Source: Pseudomonas cremoris (GTDB lineage: Bacteria > Pseudomonadota > Gammaproteobacteria > Pseudomonadales > Pseudomonadaceae). Taken from it: a stretch of 64,000 nt of DNA. The position numbers and the translations under genes were made by a program. Numbering within the stretch: the first letter of the stretch is position 1; each line of letters opens with the position of its first letter. Shown one piece after another: positions 27,141-38,467 of this stretch. The notes under the pieces were generated by a model. It was not told where the DNA came from. It did not search any database and saw nothing but the letters and a program-made list of their open reading frames with translations. Location of the stretch: assembly GCF_014230465.1 (NCBI RefSeq), contig NZ_JAAXCY010000006.1, positions 62,001 to 126,000 of the forward strand. The letters run 5' to 3'.

Positions 27141-28055
27141 ATGCAAAAGTTAACCGTGGTACTTGGAATGCTGGCGCTAGGCAGCGCCAACGTGTACGCA
27201 GACACCAGTTGTGACACGGTGAAAATGGCCGATCCAGGCTGGAGCGATATCGCGGCTACCAATGCCATCACCGGTTTCTTGCTGACGGGCATGGGTTACA
27301 AGGCCAAGGTCGACACGCTGGCGGTGCCGATTACCTTTGGCGGGCTCAAGGATGGCCAGGTGGATGTATTCCTCGGCAACTGGATGCCGGCGCAACAGGG
27401 CTTCTATGACAAGTTCGTGGCCAACGGCGACGTGGTGCAACTGGCGAAAAACCTCGACGGCACCGAGTTCACCCTCGCCGTGCCCGACTACGTGTGGGAC
27501 GCCGGGGTGCATGACTTTGCCGACCTGAATAAATTCGCCGACAAGTTCGACAAGAAGATCTACGGCATCGGCTCCGGCGCACCGGCGAACATTTCGCTGC
27601 AGGAAATCATCAAGAAGAACGACTTCGACCTCGGCCAGTGGAAGCTGGTGGAGTCCAGCGAACAAGCGATGCTCGCCGAAGTGTCACGGGCCGTTAAGAA
27701 GCAGAAATTCGTGACCTTCCTCGGCTGGACCCCGCACCCGATGAACGTGCAGTTGAAAATGCACTACCTCAAAGGTGGCGAGAAATATTTTGGTGACACA
27801 GGCAGCGTGTATACCTTGACCCGCAAAGGTTATGCACAGGCCTGCCCGAATGTCGGAAAACTGCTGACCAACCTGAGCTTTACCCAGGAGATGGAGAACG
27901 CAATCATGGCCGAGGTGGCCAATAACAAGGTCAGCAATGCGGATGCGGCAAAGGCGTGGATCAAGGCCAATCCGGCGGTGTTGGACAAGTGGCTGGACGG
28001 GGTGAAGACCGTGGATGGCAAAGATGCGTTGCCGGCGGTAAAAGCCAAACTCTAA
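27141..28055 (+). CDS. choX: Choline-binding periplasmic protein (ABC transporter type)
   Basis: A 304-residue substrate-binding protein with a signal peptide (MQKLTVVLGMLALGSANVYA) and the OpuAC/ProX-like glycine betaine-choline fold (VKMADPGWSDIAATNAITGFLL, FLGNWMPAQQGFYDKF). It lies 15 bp after betC and is probably cotranscribed. No ABC permease or ATPase gene is adjacent, so it must work with a transporter encoded elsewhere, as is known for other Pseudomonas choline-family binding proteins. Confidence 0.9.
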   Translation: MQKLTVVLGMLALGSANVYADTSCDTVKMADPGWSDIAATNAITGFLLTGMGYKAKVDTLAVPITFGGLKDGQVDVFLGNWMPAQQGFYDKFVANGDVVQLAKNLDGTEFTLAVPDYVWDAGVHDFADLNKFADKFDKKIYGIGSGAPANISLQEIIKKNDFDLGQWKLVESSEQAMLAEVSRAVKKQKFVTFLGWTPHPMNVQLKMHYLKGGEKYFGDTGSVYTLTRKGYAQACPNVGKLLTNLSFTQEMENAIMAEVANNKVSNADAAKAWIKANPAVLDKWLDGVKTVDGKDALPAVKAKL

Positions 28056-28073
28056 CGCCTCACAACACTCCCT

Positions 28074-28160
28074 TGTGGGAGCTGGCTTGCCTGCGATGCA
28101 AACACCTCGGTACTTCAAGTACACACAGGTGATGCTATCGCAGGCAAGCCAGCTCCCACA
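28074..28160. repeat. REP-like inverted pair (variant GTGGGAGCTGGCTTGCCTGCGAT)
   Basis: Inverted arms 28074-28097 and 28137-28160 carry the GGAGCTGGCTTGCC variant with CTGCGAT in place of CTCGCGAA. It lies between the choline-binding protein gene and a SulP gene and may end the betC transcript. Confidence 0.85.
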
Positions 28161-28211
28161 GAAGCCCGTACCTGCTGATACCCTGAGCCAAACTTTCAAA
28201 CCGAGTCTGCG

Positions 28212-29780
28212 ATGCCCCGGCCCAACCGCCACACACTCTTCCCCTTCCTCAGCTGGCTCCCGCGCCAAACCCGCGCCAGCGTCGGTCGGGATGCAATCGT
28301 CGGCCTCAGTGGTGCGGTGCTGGCATTGCCGCAGTCAATTGCCTACGCACTGATCGCCGGTCTCCCTCCGGAATACGGGTTGTATGCCGCGATCATTCCG
28401 GTGCTGATCGCTTGCCTGTGGGGTTCGTCGTGGCACCTGATCTGCGGCCCCACGGCGGCAATCTCCATCGTGCTGTACGCCAGCGTCAGCCCGCTGGCCG
28501 TGCCGGGGTCCCAGGACTACATCACACTGATCCTGTTGCTCACATTCCTCGCCGGGGTTTTCCAGTGGTTGCTGGGCATGCTGCGCTTCGGCGCACTGGT
28601 GAATTTCGTCTCCCATTCGGTGGTGCTCGGCTTCACCCTCGGTGCCGCCGTCGTTATCGCCCTGGGCCAATTGCCCAACCTGCTGGGGCTGGATTTGCCG
28701 AGCCAGGCCACAGCGATCAAAAGTTTGCTGGCGCTGGTGGATCATGGCGGTGAATGGGACCACGCCTCGCTGGCCCTTGGGCTTGGCACGTTGCTGGTGG
28801 GCGCATTGCTCAAATACCGGGTGCCACGCTGGCCGACGCTGCTGATCGCCTTGGCGCTGGGCAGCCTGGTGGCGTGGCTGTGGCCGGCGATGTTCGGGCA
28901 TGTGGCGTTGGTCAGTTCGTTTGTTGGCAAACTGCCGCCGTTCAGCCCGCTGCCGATGGACCTGGACATGATTCTGCGCCTGCTGCCCAGCGCCGTGGCG
29001 GTGGGCATGCTGGGGCTGGTGACCAGCCTGTCGATTGCGCGCTCGCTGTCGGCCCGCTCGCAACAATTACTCGATGCCAATCAGGAAGTTCGTGCGCAGG
29101 GTTTATCCAATATCGTCGGCGGATTTTTCTCCGGGTACCTGTCAGCCGGTTCGTTTACCCGCTCCGGTCTGAGCTATGAGGCGGGCGCCTGCTCACCCTT
29201 GGCCGGGGTGTTTTCGGCGTTGTGGGTGGCACTGTTTGCATTGTTTGGCGCAGCGTTGATCGCCCATATCCCAATCCCGAGCATGGCGGCGAGCATCCTG
29301 CTGATTTGCTGGGGGCTGGTGGATCATCGCGGTATTCGCGCGTTGTTCCGCGTGAGTCGCGCCGAGTTTGTGGTGATGGGCCTGACCTGCATCGCTACCT
29401 TGCTGCTGGAGCTGCAAACGGCGATTTATGCGGGGGTGCTGGCGTCGCTGTTTTTCTATTTGAAACGCACCTCGCAGCCGCGCGTCCAGCAATGGCGCGA
29501 CGGGGATGAAGATGTGTTGCGGGTGGGCGGCTCGATCTTTTTTGGTGCCAGCCATTACCTGCAAGTTCGGTTGCAAAGTTTGCAGGGCCAGCGGGTGGTG
29601 ATCGAAGCGCAGCAGATCAACTTTATCGACTATTCCGGGGTGGAGATGCTGCACCAGGAGGCGCGGCGGTTGCGGGGATTGGGCAGGAGCTTGACGTTAC
29701 GCCGGGCAAGGCCGCAAGTCGTGGAGGAACTGAAAAAGCTGGAAGGGGCCGAAAAATGCCCCATCCACTTCGAAGACTGA
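28212..29780 (+). CDS. SulP family inorganic anion transporter with STAS domain
   Basis: A 522-residue membrane protein: ten or more hydrophobic segments from residue 25 to about 420, starting with the SulP signature DAIVGLSGAVLALPQSIAYALIAGLPPEYGLYAAI. The C-terminal cytoplasmic STAS domain (about 430-522) carries FIDYSGVEMLHQEARRL. It corresponds to PA0029. Sulfate uptake is a reasonable guess because the neighbouring betC releases sulfate, but bicarbonate or other anions are possible. Confidence 0.9.
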   Translation: MPRPNRHTLFPFLSWLPRQTRASVGRDAIVGLSGAVLALPQSIAYALIAGLPPEYGLYAAIIPVLIACLWGSSWHLICGPTAAISIVLYASVSPLAVPGSQDYITLILLLTFLAGVFQWLLGMLRFGALVNFVSHSVVLGFTLGAAVVIALGQLPNLLGLDLPSQATAIKSLLALVDHGGEWDHASLALGLGTLLVGALLKYRVPRWPTLLIALALGSLVAWLWPAMFGHVALVSSFVGKLPPFSPLPMDLDMILRLLPSAVAVGMLGLVTSLSIARSLSARSQQLLDANQEVRAQGLSNIVGGFFSGYLSAGSFTRSGLSYEAGACSPLAGVFSALWVALFALFGAALIAHIPIPSMAASILLICWGLVDHRGIRALFRVSRAEFVVMGLTCIATLLLELQTAIYAGVLASLFFYLKRTSQPRVQQWRDGDEDVLRVGGSIFFGASHYLQVRLQSLQGQRVVIEAQQINFIDYSGVEMLHQEARRLRGLGRSLTLRRARPQVVEELKKLEGAEKCPIHFED

Positions 29781-29793
29781 ATGCAGTCAAAAC

Positions 29794-29883
29794 TGTGGGA
29801 GCGGGCTTGCTCGCGAATGCGGTGGATCAGTCAATAAATCTGGTGACTGATCCACCGCATTCGCGAGCAAGCCCGCTCCCACA
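29794..29883. repeat. REP pair (BIME), tail-to-tail form
   Basis: REP units 29794-29817 (plus) and 29860-29883 (minus), with inward extension CGAATGCGGTGGATCAGTCA and its complement. It lies between the converging SulP and aroE genes. Confidence 0.9.
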
Positions 29884-29895
29884 TTTGGATTTGTG

Positions 29896-30713
29896 TTAGC
29901 TCAGCTGGCGGCGTAATTCGGCCAATACCGGCGTCGACTCCGGGCGCACGCCGCGCCACAGGAAAAACGCTTCCGCCGCCTGCTCCACCAGCATGCCCAA
30001 CCCGTCCATCGCCACCGCTGCGCCTTGCTCAGTCGCCCAACGGCAAAACGCGGTCGGCTCCTTGGCGTACATCATGTCGTAGCAAAAGGTCTTGCCCGGT
30101 TCGATCAGGCTGCCGGCAATCGGCGGTACATCGCCTGACAGGCTGGCAGACGTGGCGTTGATGATCACGTCCACCGGCTCTCGCAACCAATCAAAACCAC
30201 TGGCCGACACAGGACCCAGGTCGTCGAACAGCTCGGCGAGCAGTTCGGCTTTTTCCACTGTGCGATTGGCGATGATCAGCGAGGCGGGACGCTCGGCCAG
30301 CAATGGCTCCAATGCGCCACGTACCGCGCCGCCGGCACCCAGTAACAGAATGCGCTTGCCTTGCAGGCTCACCCCGGCGTTGACCGTGAGGTCACGCACC
30401 AGGCCGGCACCGTCGGTGTTATCGCCCAGCAGGCTGCCATCGGCCAGCTTGCTCAAGGTATTCACCGCACCGGCGCGTTCGGCGCGCTGGGTGAGGCTGT
30501 TGGCCAAACGGTAGGCCTCTTCCTTGAACGGCACAGTGACGTTGGCGCCACGGCCTTGCAGGAAAAACTCACGGGCACAGCCGGTGAAATCCTCCAGTGG
30601 CGCGAGCAAGGTGCTGTAGTCCAGCTGTTCACCGGTCTGTTCGGCGAACATCCGGTGAATCAACGGCGATTTGCTGTGGCCGATAGGGTTGCCGAACACC
30701 ACATAACGATCCA

Positions 30714-30714
<1 letters not shown>
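29896..30714 (-). CDS. aroE: Shikimate dehydrogenase
   Basis: A 272-residue NADP enzyme that reduces 3-dehydroshikimate to shikimate in aromatic amino acid synthesis. The substrate site is [15 protein letters not shown], the catalytic Lys is in VTVPFKEEA, and the NADP loop is LGAGGAVRG. The ATG overlaps the hemF stop by one base (TGATG), so translation is coupled. Confidence 0.96.
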
Positions 30715-31670
<956 letters not shown>

Positions 31671-31806
31671 CTACGCGAGGCCATTGGGCGTCGGCGGCAA
31701 ATGGGCGCACAGGATACCACCGCACCCCGTTTCACCGCAGTTGACGAAGATCAAGCTTAGGAGTTCGATAGGCGGCTACGCGAATTCGAACCCAGGAGAA
31801 GTGCAG

Positions 31807-32784
31807 ATGGCCAAACGTATCCAGTTCAGCGCCCATGGCGGCCCCGAAGTGCTCCAGTATGTGGACTACACGCCAGCGGAGCCTGGCCCACAGCAGGTTC
31901 GCGTACGTAACGAGGCCATCGGCCTGAACTTCATCGACACTTATTTCCGCAGTGGTTTGTACGCGCCACCTGCGCTGCCCTCAGGGTTGGGCGCAGAAGG
32001 TGCCGGCGTGGTCGATGCGGTGGGCAGCGAAGTTACCCAGTTCAAGGTCGGCGATCGTGTTGCCTACGGCAGCGGCCCGCTGGGGGCCTACAGCCAACTG
32101 CATGTGCTGCCTGCCGCCAACCTGGTGCACCTGCCGGACGAGATCAGCTTCGAACAAGCCGCAGGCGCGATGCTCAAGGGCCTGACCGTGCAGTATCTGC
32201 TGCGCCAGACCTACGAGTTGAAGGGCGGCGAAACCATCCTGTTCCACGCCGCTGCCGGCGGCGTGGGCTCCCTGGCCTGCCAATGGGCCAAAGCTCTGGG
32301 CGTGAAGCTGATCGGTACCGTGAGTTCGCCGGAAAAGGCTGCCCTGGCCAAATCCCTCGGCGCCTGGGAAACCATCGACTACAGCAAGGAAAATGTCGCA
32401 CAGCGTGTGCTTGAATTGACCGACGGAAAAAAAGTACCGGTGGTGTATGACGGTGTGGGCAAAGACACCTGGCTGACGTCGCTCGATAGCGTTGCACCCC
32501 GGGGCCTGGTGGTGAGCTTCGGTAACGCCTCGGGCGCGGTGGATGGGGTGAACCTGGGGATTCTGGCGGCCAAGGGCTCGCTGTACGTGACCCGGCCGAC
32601 CTTGGCGACCTACGCCAACAACCCGCAGAACCTGCAGGCGATGGCGGACGATCTGTTCTCGATGATCAAGAGCGGCAAGGTGCGCATTGATATCAACCAG
32701 CGGTATGCGTTGGCGGATGCGGCGAAAGCGCAGACAGAGTTGTCGGGGCGGCGGACGACTGGGTCGACCATTTTGTTGCCGTAA
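31807..32784 (+). CDS. qor: NADPH:quinone oxidoreductase
   Basis: A 325-residue zinc-free medium-chain dehydrogenase/reductase. The NADPH-binding motif is AAAGGVGSLACQWAKALG and the N-terminal half carries NFIDTYFRSGLY. The start at ATG 31807 (MAKRIQFSAHGG) is preceded by AGGAGA; an in-frame extension to 31684 has no family support. It is divergent from hemF and corresponds to PA0023. Confidence 0.94.
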   Translation: MAKRIQFSAHGGPEVLQYVDYTPAEPGPQQVRVRNEAIGLNFIDTYFRSGLYAPPALPSGLGAEGAGVVDAVGSEVTQFKVGDRVAYGSGPLGAYSQLHVLPAANLVHLPDEISFEQAAGAMLKGLTVQYLLRQTYELKGGETILFHAAAGGVGSLACQWAKALGVKLIGTVSSPEKAALAKSLGAWETIDYSKENVAQRVLELTDGKKVPVVYDGVGKDTWLTSLDSVAPRGLVVSFGNASGAVDGVNLGILAAKGSLYVTRPTLATYANNPQNLQAMADDLFSMIKSGKVRIDINQRYALADAAKAQTELSGRRTTGSTILLP

Positions 32785-32816
32785 GGCGATAGGTTTGCGC
32801 TGGTTTTAAGGGCCTC

Positions 32817-32898
32817 TTCGCGAGCAAGCCCGCTCCCACATTTGACCGCGTTCTCATGTTGGAACTCGGTCAAATGTGGGAGCGGGCTTGCTCGCGAA
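32817..32898. repeat. REP pair (BIME), head-to-head form
   Basis: REP units 32817-32840 (minus) and 32875-32898 (plus), the same orientation as 11190-11271, including the shared spacer text TTTGACCG...CGGTCAAA that extends the symmetry. It lies between the converging qor and tsaC genes. Confidence 0.9.
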
Positions 32899-32913
32899 GG
32901 CCGCGCCACGGTC

Positions 32914-33471
32914 TCAGGAAGGCCGCACCACTTCACCCGTCACCAAATCCCGAATCAAACTCGGGTTCTTGCGCCCACCTAAGGCGCCACCCAATACCAG
33001 GTCCACCTGACCCCGGAAATACTGCTCCACGCGAATCCGCGTACGCGCAGCCGGACGGCCTTGAGGGTTGGCTGACGTGGAAATCAACGGCCCCACCAGC
33101 GAGCACAAATCCCGCACCAATGGGTGATCGGTAACCCGCAACGCGACCGTGTCATGCATGCCTGTCACCCATTCCGGCAGCAGGTCCTGGTGGGGTACCA
33201 GCCAGGTATTCGGCCCAGGCCAGGTGCTAGCCATGCGATCAATCCAGTCTTGCGGGAAGTCTTCGAACAGAAAGTCGAACTGGCGAATGTTGTCCGCCAC
33301 CAGGATCAACCCCTTGTCCACCGACCGGTTCTTGATGGCGAGCAAACGGTCCACTGCTTCTTCATTCCACGGGTCGCAGCCCAGGCCCCAGACTGCTTCG
33401 GTTGGGTAAGCAATCACCGCGCCTGCACGAATTTCCCGTGCGGTTTCCAGCACACGCCACCTGTTGACCAT
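32914..33471 (-). CDS. tsaC: L-threonylcarbamoyladenylate synthase
   Basis: A 185-residue YrdC-fold protein that makes threonylcarbamoyl-AMP for the t6A37 modification of tRNAs. Signature segments are [14 protein letters not shown], the KNRSVDKG nucleotide-binding stretch and STSANPQG. The length equals the short TsaC (RimN) type. It lies downstream of dprA on the same strand, as in PA0022-PA0021. Confidence 0.95.
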   Translation of the reverse strand: MVNRWRVLETAREIRAGAVIAYPTEAVWGLGCDPWNEEAVDRLLAIKNRSVDKGLILVADNIRQFDFLFEDFPQDWIDRMASTWPGPNTWLVPHQDLLPEWVTGMHDTVALRVTDHPLVRDLCSLVGPLISTSANPQGRPAARTRIRVEQYFRGQVDLVLGGALGGRKNPSLIRDLVTGEVVRPS

Positions 33472-33529
33472 TGCTCACTCTCCAGACTAAAGCTCTGCGC
33501 AGTTTACCGATGTTCTTTACAAAACCCAG

Positions 33530-34633
33530 TTACAAAAGCTGGCCGCGTGCAACCCAGCGCCCGCTTTCGCAGATCACCTGGCCTTCAAGCTCCAACTCCG
33601 TGAGGTTCGCCAGCACGTGGGACAACGGCCGTCCGCTGGCAATCGCCAAGCCTTCACTGGTGTGGGGTGCGGCGTGCAGCAGCGCCACCAGTGGGTGGAT
33701 CACCGGTATCGGCGCCGGTCGGGACAGCGCTTGCCAGCCGCGCAAGCCTTCCAGGATGTGCTCGATGCTCTCTACCAACGTCGCGCCCTCGCGGATCAAC
33801 TGGTGGCAACCCTTGGCGCCGGGGTGGTGGATGGAGCCGGGGATCGCATACACCTCGCGCCCTTGCTCGGCTGCCAGCTTCGCGGTAATCAGCGAACCGC
33901 TGGCCATGCTGGCTTCCACCACCAGCACGCCGAGAGACAGCCCGCTGATGATCCGGTTGCGCCGTGGAAAGTTGCCGGCCTGGGGCGGGGCGTCCAATGG
34001 AAACTCAGAAACCACCGCGCTGCCTTGGGCAATCATCGCCTCCGCCAGGCGCCGATGGCGCTGTGGATAAAAATTTTCCAGGCCGGTGCCGAATACACCG
34101 ATTGTATGGCCACCAACATCCAATGCAGCTTGGTGCGCCGCACCATCAATTCCCAATGCCAGGCCACTGGTGATGACAAAACCGGCGCTCGCCAGGCTTC
34201 GCGAAAATGCTGCGGCGGTGTCCATGCCAGGGCGTGAAGCGCGGCGGCTACCGACCATCGCCAGCTGCGGTTTTTCCAGGATCGAAGGGTCACCAGCGAC
34301 ATACAACAACGGCGGCGCATCGTCGATCTGCGCAAGCAATGCGGGGTACTCAGGTTGGTCCCACATCAGCAAATGCTGGGCCGGGCACGCCAACCAAGCC
34401 AATGCGCGACTGGCACCCTCGCGCACTTCATGACTGCGCCGCGCATCGGCACTGATGGCGGGCAGCCCCAGGGAACGCCAGGCATTCGCGGGAGCACTGA
34501 TGGCCTTTGAAGCAGAGCCGAAAGCTTCGATCAGCAAGCGAAAACGCTTCGAACCCAGTTCCGGCAGCCTGTGCAAGCGTAGTCGGGCTTCCAGTTCTGA
34601 CGGGGATATTTCATGACTGTTTATCGGATACAT
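33530..34633 (-). CDS. dprA: DNA-processing protein DprA
   Basis: A 367-residue protein that loads RecA on incoming single-stranded DNA during natural transformation. The Rossmann core shows AMVGSRRAS, SGLALGIDGAAH, GTGLENFYPQRH and the conserved FPRRNRIISGLS. A C-terminal winged-helix region (HTSEGLAIASGRPLSHVLANLTELELEGQV) is present. It is full length compared with the family. Confidence 0.95.
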   Translation of the reverse strand: MYPINSHEISPSELEARLRLHRLPELGSKRFRLLIEAFGSASKAISAPANAWRSLGLPAISADARRSHEVREGASRALAWLACPAQHLLMWDQPEYPALLAQIDDAPPLLYVAGDPSILEKPQLAMVGSRRASRPGMDTAAAFSRSLASAGFVITSGLALGIDGAAHQAALDVGGHTIGVFGTGLENFYPQRHRRLAEAMIAQGSAVVSEFPLDAPPQAGNFPRRNRIISGLSLGVLVVEASMASGSLITAKLAAEQGREVYAIPGSIHHPGAKGCHQLIREGATLVESIEHILEGLRGWQALSRPAPIPVIHPLVALLHAAPHTSEGLAIASGRPLSHVLANLTELELEGQVICESGRWVARGQLL

Positions 34634-34696
34634 CTGATCATCCTTGACCGGAACAAGCTGTGGATAACTCTGTTGGTAACTTATTTAGCAGGCTAT

Positions 34697-35473
34697 TTAT
34701 TGCGTTTGATGGGCAGTCTCGAAACGGTCCATCACCGCCAGTGACCGTGAGGCGCTGAGGACCAGCCCGTAGCTGAGCTTTTCATAGGTACGAAACACCA
34801 GCAGGGTGCCAGCGCGCTCATCGGGAAGCTGCACCGGGACGCCGGCGAGGGCATCGCGCACAGTGGCACCGGTTTTGATCACGGTGAGCAGTTGGCCTTC
34901 AACCAGGCCGTCGCGTCGGCCTTTGTTGAGCGTCACAGCGTCCAGCACGCCAATCTGGGTAACGCCCTTGGGGATATCGATGATGTGCCCTTGAACCCTG
35001 ACGGTGGCCGGCGAGATCTGCAGGGTCGCCAGATCAATGGGGGGTTGAGCGCGGAGCAGACGGTCGCCGGGACGAACCTCCCGCGTCACCCGTTGCACAG
35101 CCAGGGTGGAGAGGTCGCCGGCCGTGATGAAGCGCGCGGTACCGATGTCGTCGGCATTGACCCCCAGCAACTCCTGGGTCTGGGGGTCGGCGTAGACCTT
35201 GCCTCGTCGGAATATTCCGTAACTTAGCTGGGAAGGGTCCAGGCTGCCTCTAGCGTGTACCCGCTCGCCATTGGCGCCGAGCACCCGGCCCGCATCGGCC
35301 GCCACAATGTACGGCGCGGTGTCCAGGTCCTGTGGGGTATCAAGAATGCGGTTATGCAGTAAAAACCGTTGGATGGCCTGTTGCGTCGGCAGATCCAGGC
35401 GCTGGACGGGCGGGGGTACGAGCGCCAGCGCGAACGGGGCCCACAGCAGCAAGACGAGTAGCGATTTCCTCAT
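34697..35473 (-). CDS. tsaP: TsaP-like (PA0020-type) protein lacking the LysM domain
   Basis: A 258-residue secreted protein: signal peptide ([17 protein letters not shown]), a short proline-rich join, then the C-terminal domain typical of PA0020/TsaP ([36 protein letters not shown], then [23 protein letters not shown]). In PA0020-type proteins a LysM peptidoglycan-binding domain comes between signal and this domain, giving about 340 residues. Here it is absent, with no trace in other frames upstream. TsaP anchors the type IV pilus secretin to peptidoglycan, so anchoring would be lost or altered. AAGGAG precedes the ATG at 35473. It is divergent from def. Confidence 0.75.
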   Translation of the reverse strand: MRKSLLVLLLWAPFALALVPPPVQRLDLPTQQAIQRFLLHNRILDTPQDLDTAPYIVAADAGRVLGANGERVHARGSLDPSQLSYGIFRRGKVYADPQTQELLGVNADDIGTARFITAGDLSTLAVQRVTREVRPGDRLLRAQPPIDLATLQISPATVRVQGHIIDIPKGVTQIGVLDAVTLNKGRRDGLVEGQLLTVIKTGATVRDALAGVPVQLPDERAGTLLVFRTYEKLSYGLVLSASRSLAVMDRFETAHQTQ

Positions 35474-35608
35474 GGGGTGAATCTCCTTTATTATGTGCGT
35501 TCGCGTGAAATGCCGGAGCCTTCGTGGCTTTCGGACGTTTCACACCGGCTGGCTGGGTCCATCCCACCGCCGATTTGCCTCTACCTCACATGTGCAGCAA
35601 TTACGCTT

Positions 35609-36115
35609 ATGGCTATTTTGAACATCCTCGAATTCCCCGACTCGCGCCTGCGCACGATCGCCAAACCGGTGGCCGTAGTGGACGACAAGGTTCGTCAGTT
35701 GGTCGATGACATGTTTGAAACAATGTATGAAGCCCCGGGCATCGGCCTCGCCGCCACCCAGGTCAACGTGCATCAGCGCGTCGTGGTCATGGACCTGTCG
35801 GAAGATCGCAGCGCACCGATGGTGTACATCAACCCCGAGTTCGAACCGCTGACCGACGAGATGGGCGAATACCAGGAAGGCTGCCTGTCGGTGCCGGAGT
35901 TCTACGAGAACGTCGAGCGCCCGCTGCGCGTGAAGATCAAGGCCCTGGACCGTGACGGCAAGCCGTTTGAGCTGATTGCCGAAGGCCTGTTGGCGGTGTG
36001 CATCCAGCATGAATGCGACCACCTCAACGGCAAACTGTTTGTCGACTACCTGTCCACGCTCAAGCGCGACCGGATCAAGAAGAAGCTGGAAAAAAAGCAT
36101 CGCCAGCAAGCTTGA
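35609..36115 (+). CDS. def: Peptide deformylase
   Basis: A 168-residue metallo-hydrolase that removes the formyl group from nascent proteins. All three motifs are present: [15 protein letters not shown] and HECDHLNGK. The start at ATG 35609 ([11 protein letters not shown]) is chosen by family alignment over an in-frame start at 35477. A hairpin terminator-like structure separates it from fmt, its functional partner. Confidence 0.97.
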   Translation: MAILNILEFPDSRLRTIAKPVAVVDDKVRQLVDDMFETMYEAPGIGLAATQVNVHQRVVVMDLSEDRSAPMVYINPEFEPLTDEMGEYQEGCLSVPEFYENVERPLRVKIKALDRDGKPFELIAEGLLAVCIQHECDHLNGKLFVDYLSTLKRDRIKKKLEKKHRQQA

Positions 36116-36128
36116 TGCCCTTCTTCCA

Positions 36129-36158
36129 AAGGCTTGCTGCGGCAAGCCTTTTTCTTTT
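36129..36158 (+). terminator. Terminator-like hairpin between def and fmt
   Basis: AAGGCTTGC-TGCG-GCAAGCCTT followed by TTTCTTTT, 14 bp after the def stop. It may reduce read-through into fmt, whose start is 27 bp further on. Confidence 0.75.
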
Positions 36159-36184
36159 GTGACTGCTTTTAACCGAGACCTCCC

Positions 36185-37138
36185 ATGACCGAGCCATTGC
36201 GCATTGTTTTTGCCGGCACTCCTGAATTTGCTGCCGAACACCTCAAGGCGCTGCTCTCCAGCCCTTATGACATCGTCGCGGTGTACACCCAGCCGGATCG
36301 TCCGGCCGGTCGCGGGCAAAAACTGATGCCGAGCCCGGTCAAACAGCTGGCGCTGGAACACGACATCCCGGTGCTGCAGCCGCCGACCCTGCGCAATGCC
36401 GAGGCCCAGGCCGAACTGGCGGCGCTGAAACCGGACCTGCTGGTGGTCGTGGCATACGGTTTGATCCTGCCCCAAGTGGTGTTGGATATCCCACGCCTGG
36501 GCTGCATCAACAGCCATGCCTCGCTGCTGCCACGCTGGCGCGGTGCGGCGCCGATCCAGCGCGCCGTGGAAGCCGGCGACAGCGAAAGCGGTGTGACCGT
36601 AATGCGCATGGAGGCGGGTTTGGACACCGGTCCGATGCTGCTCAAAGTCACCACCCCGATTACCGCGCAAGACACCGGCGGCAGCCTGCATGACCGCCTC
36701 GCCGAACTGGGCCCACCCGCCGTGATCCAGGCCATCGCTGGCCTGGCTGCAGGCACCCTGGAAGGCGAAGTTCAGGACGACAGCTTGGCCACCTACGCCC
36801 ATAAGCTGAACAAAGACGAAGCCCGCATTGATTGGAGTCGTCCAGCTGTAGAACTGGAGCGCCTGGTGCGCGCCTTCAACCCGTGGCCAATCTGCCACAG
36901 CATCCTCAACGGCGAAGCCTTGAAAGTGTTGGCCGCCACCCTGGCCGACGGCAAAGGCGCCCCTGGTGAGATCATCGGCGCCAGCAAGGACGGCCTGTTA
37001 GTGGCTTGCGGTGAACAGGCGCTGTGTCTGACCCGTCTGCAATTACCCGGCGGCAAGGCACTGAACTTCAGCGATTTGTTCAACAGCCGTCGTGAGAAAT
37101 TTGCCTTGGGCACCCTGCTTGGGGTGGCTGCCCAATGA
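36185..37138 (+). CDS. fmt: Methionyl-tRNA formyltransferase
   Basis: A 317-residue enzyme that formylates initiator Met-tRNA using 10-formyltetrahydrofolate. The catalytic region is [20 protein letters not shown] and the conserved Asp is in GLDTGPML. The C-terminal tRNA-binding domain is complete. Its stop overlaps the rsmB start (ATGA). Confidence 0.97.
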   Translation: MTEPLRIVFAGTPEFAAEHLKALLSSPYDIVAVYTQPDRPAGRGQKLMPSPVKQLALEHDIPVLQPPTLRNAEAQAELAALKPDLLVVVAYGLILPQVVLDIPRLGCINSHASLLPRWRGAAPIQRAVEAGDSESGVTVMRMEAGLDTGPMLLKVTTPITAQDTGGSLHDRLAELGPPAVIQAIAGLAAGTLEGEVQDDSLATYAHKLNKDEARIDWSRPAVELERLVRAFNPWPICHSILNGEALKVLAATLADGKGAPGEIIGASKDGLLVACGEQALCLTRLQLPGGKALNFSDLFNSRREKFALGTLLGVAAQ

Positions 37139-38445
37139 ACCCGCGTCTGGCCGCCGCCAAGGCTCTCGCCGCCGTCCTCAACGGCAAGGCTTCGCTGAAC
37201 AGTTCGCTGCCCACGCAGCTGGATAAGGTCGAAGACCGTGATCGCGGCTTCACCCAGGACCTGGCTTTCGGCACCGCCCGTTGGCAGCCGCGGTTGTCGG
37301 CCCTGGCGGCCAAGCTGCTGCAAAAACCCTTCAAAGCAGCGGACGCGGACGTAGAAGCACTGCTGTTGGTCGGCCTCTATCAGTTGCTCTACACCCGCGT
37401 CCCGGCCCACGCCGCCATCGGCGAGACGGTCGGTTGCGCCGACAAGTTGAAAAAGCCCTGGGCCAAGGCCCTGCTCAACGCCGTACTGCGCCGCGCCCAG
37501 CGCGAAAGCGAAGCACTGCTGGCCGAGCTGGAGCATGACCCGGTGGTGCGCACTGCCCATCCACGCTGGCTGCAGAAATCCCTGAAAGCCTTTTGGCCTG
37601 AGCAATGGGAGGCGATTTGCGCAGCCAACAATGCGCACCCGCCGATGATCCTGCGGGTCAACCGTCGCCATCACAGCCGTGACGCGTACCTGCAGCTGCT
37701 CACCGATGCCGGTATCAACGCCACGCCGTGCGTGTACAGCGTCGACGGCATTGTGCTCGAAGCCGCTACCGATGTGCGCAGCCTGCCGGGCTTTGCCGAA
37801 GGCTGGATCAGTGTGCAGGACGAAGCCGCGCAACTCGCCGCCGACCTGCTCGACCTGGCGCCCGGCCAACGCGTGCTCGACGCCTGCTGCGCCCCTGGCG
37901 GTAAGACGTGTCACATTCTGGAAGTCGAAAAAGACTTGGCCGGTGTCGTCGCCGTCGACCTGGAAGCCAAGCGCCTGGTGCGTGTGCGCGAGAACCTTGC
38001 ACGCCTTGGCTTGAGCGCCGAGCTGATTGCCGCCGATGGCCGCGACACTGCCACTTGGTGGGACGGCAAGCCTTTCCAGCGCATCTTGCTGGACGCGCCA
38101 TGCTCCGCCACCGGTGTGATCCGTCGTCACCCGGACATCAAGCTCACCCGCCAACCCGATGACATCGCCGCCCTGGCCGTGCTGCAAGGCGAGCTGCTCG
38201 ACGCGATGTGGCCGACCCTGGAAGTCGGCGGCATCCTGCTCTACGCCACCTGCTCCACCTTGCCCACCGAAAACACCGAGGTCATCGAGGCTTTCCTCGC
38301 CCGCACCAGCGGCGCACGGGAGCTGGACCTTGCCACCGCCGCTGGCATCAAGCAGCCACACGGCCGCCAACTGCTCGCGCAGGAAGGCGGACACGATGGC
38401 TTCTACTACGCCAAACTGATCAAGATCGCCGCCGCACGCGGCTGA
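37135..38445 (+). CDS. rsmB: 16S rRNA m5C967 methyltransferase
   Basis: A 436-residue enzyme with an N-terminal NusB-like RNA-binding domain (residues 1-140) and a C-terminal SAM methyltransferase. The SAM motif is [12 protein letters not shown]. The two catalytic cysteines are in LDAPCSATG and [13 protein letters not shown]. It overlaps fmt by 4 bp and is followed by trkA. Confidence 0.96.
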   Translation: MNPRLAAAKALAAVLNGKASLNSSLPTQLDKVEDRDRGFTQDLAFGTARWQPRLSALAAKLLQKPFKAADADVEALLLVGLYQLLYTRVPAHAAIGETVGCADKLKKPWAKALLNAVLRRAQRESEALLAELEHDPVVRTAHPRWLQKSLKAFWPEQWEAICAANNAHPPMILRVNRRHHSRDAYLQLLTDAGINATPCVYSVDGIVLEAATDVRSLPGFAEGWISVQDEAAQLAADLLDLAPGQRVLDACCAPGGKTCHILEVEKDLAGVVAVDLEAKRLVRVRENLARLGLSAELIAADGRDTATWWDGKPFQRILLDAPCSATGVIRRHPDIKLTRQPDDIAALAVLQGELLDAMWPTLEVGGILLYATCSTLPTENTEVIEAFLARTSGARELDLATAAGIKQPHGRQLLAQEGGHDGFYYAKLIKIAAARG

Positions 38446-38467
38446 ACGGGTTAAAGGGAGTGACCGG

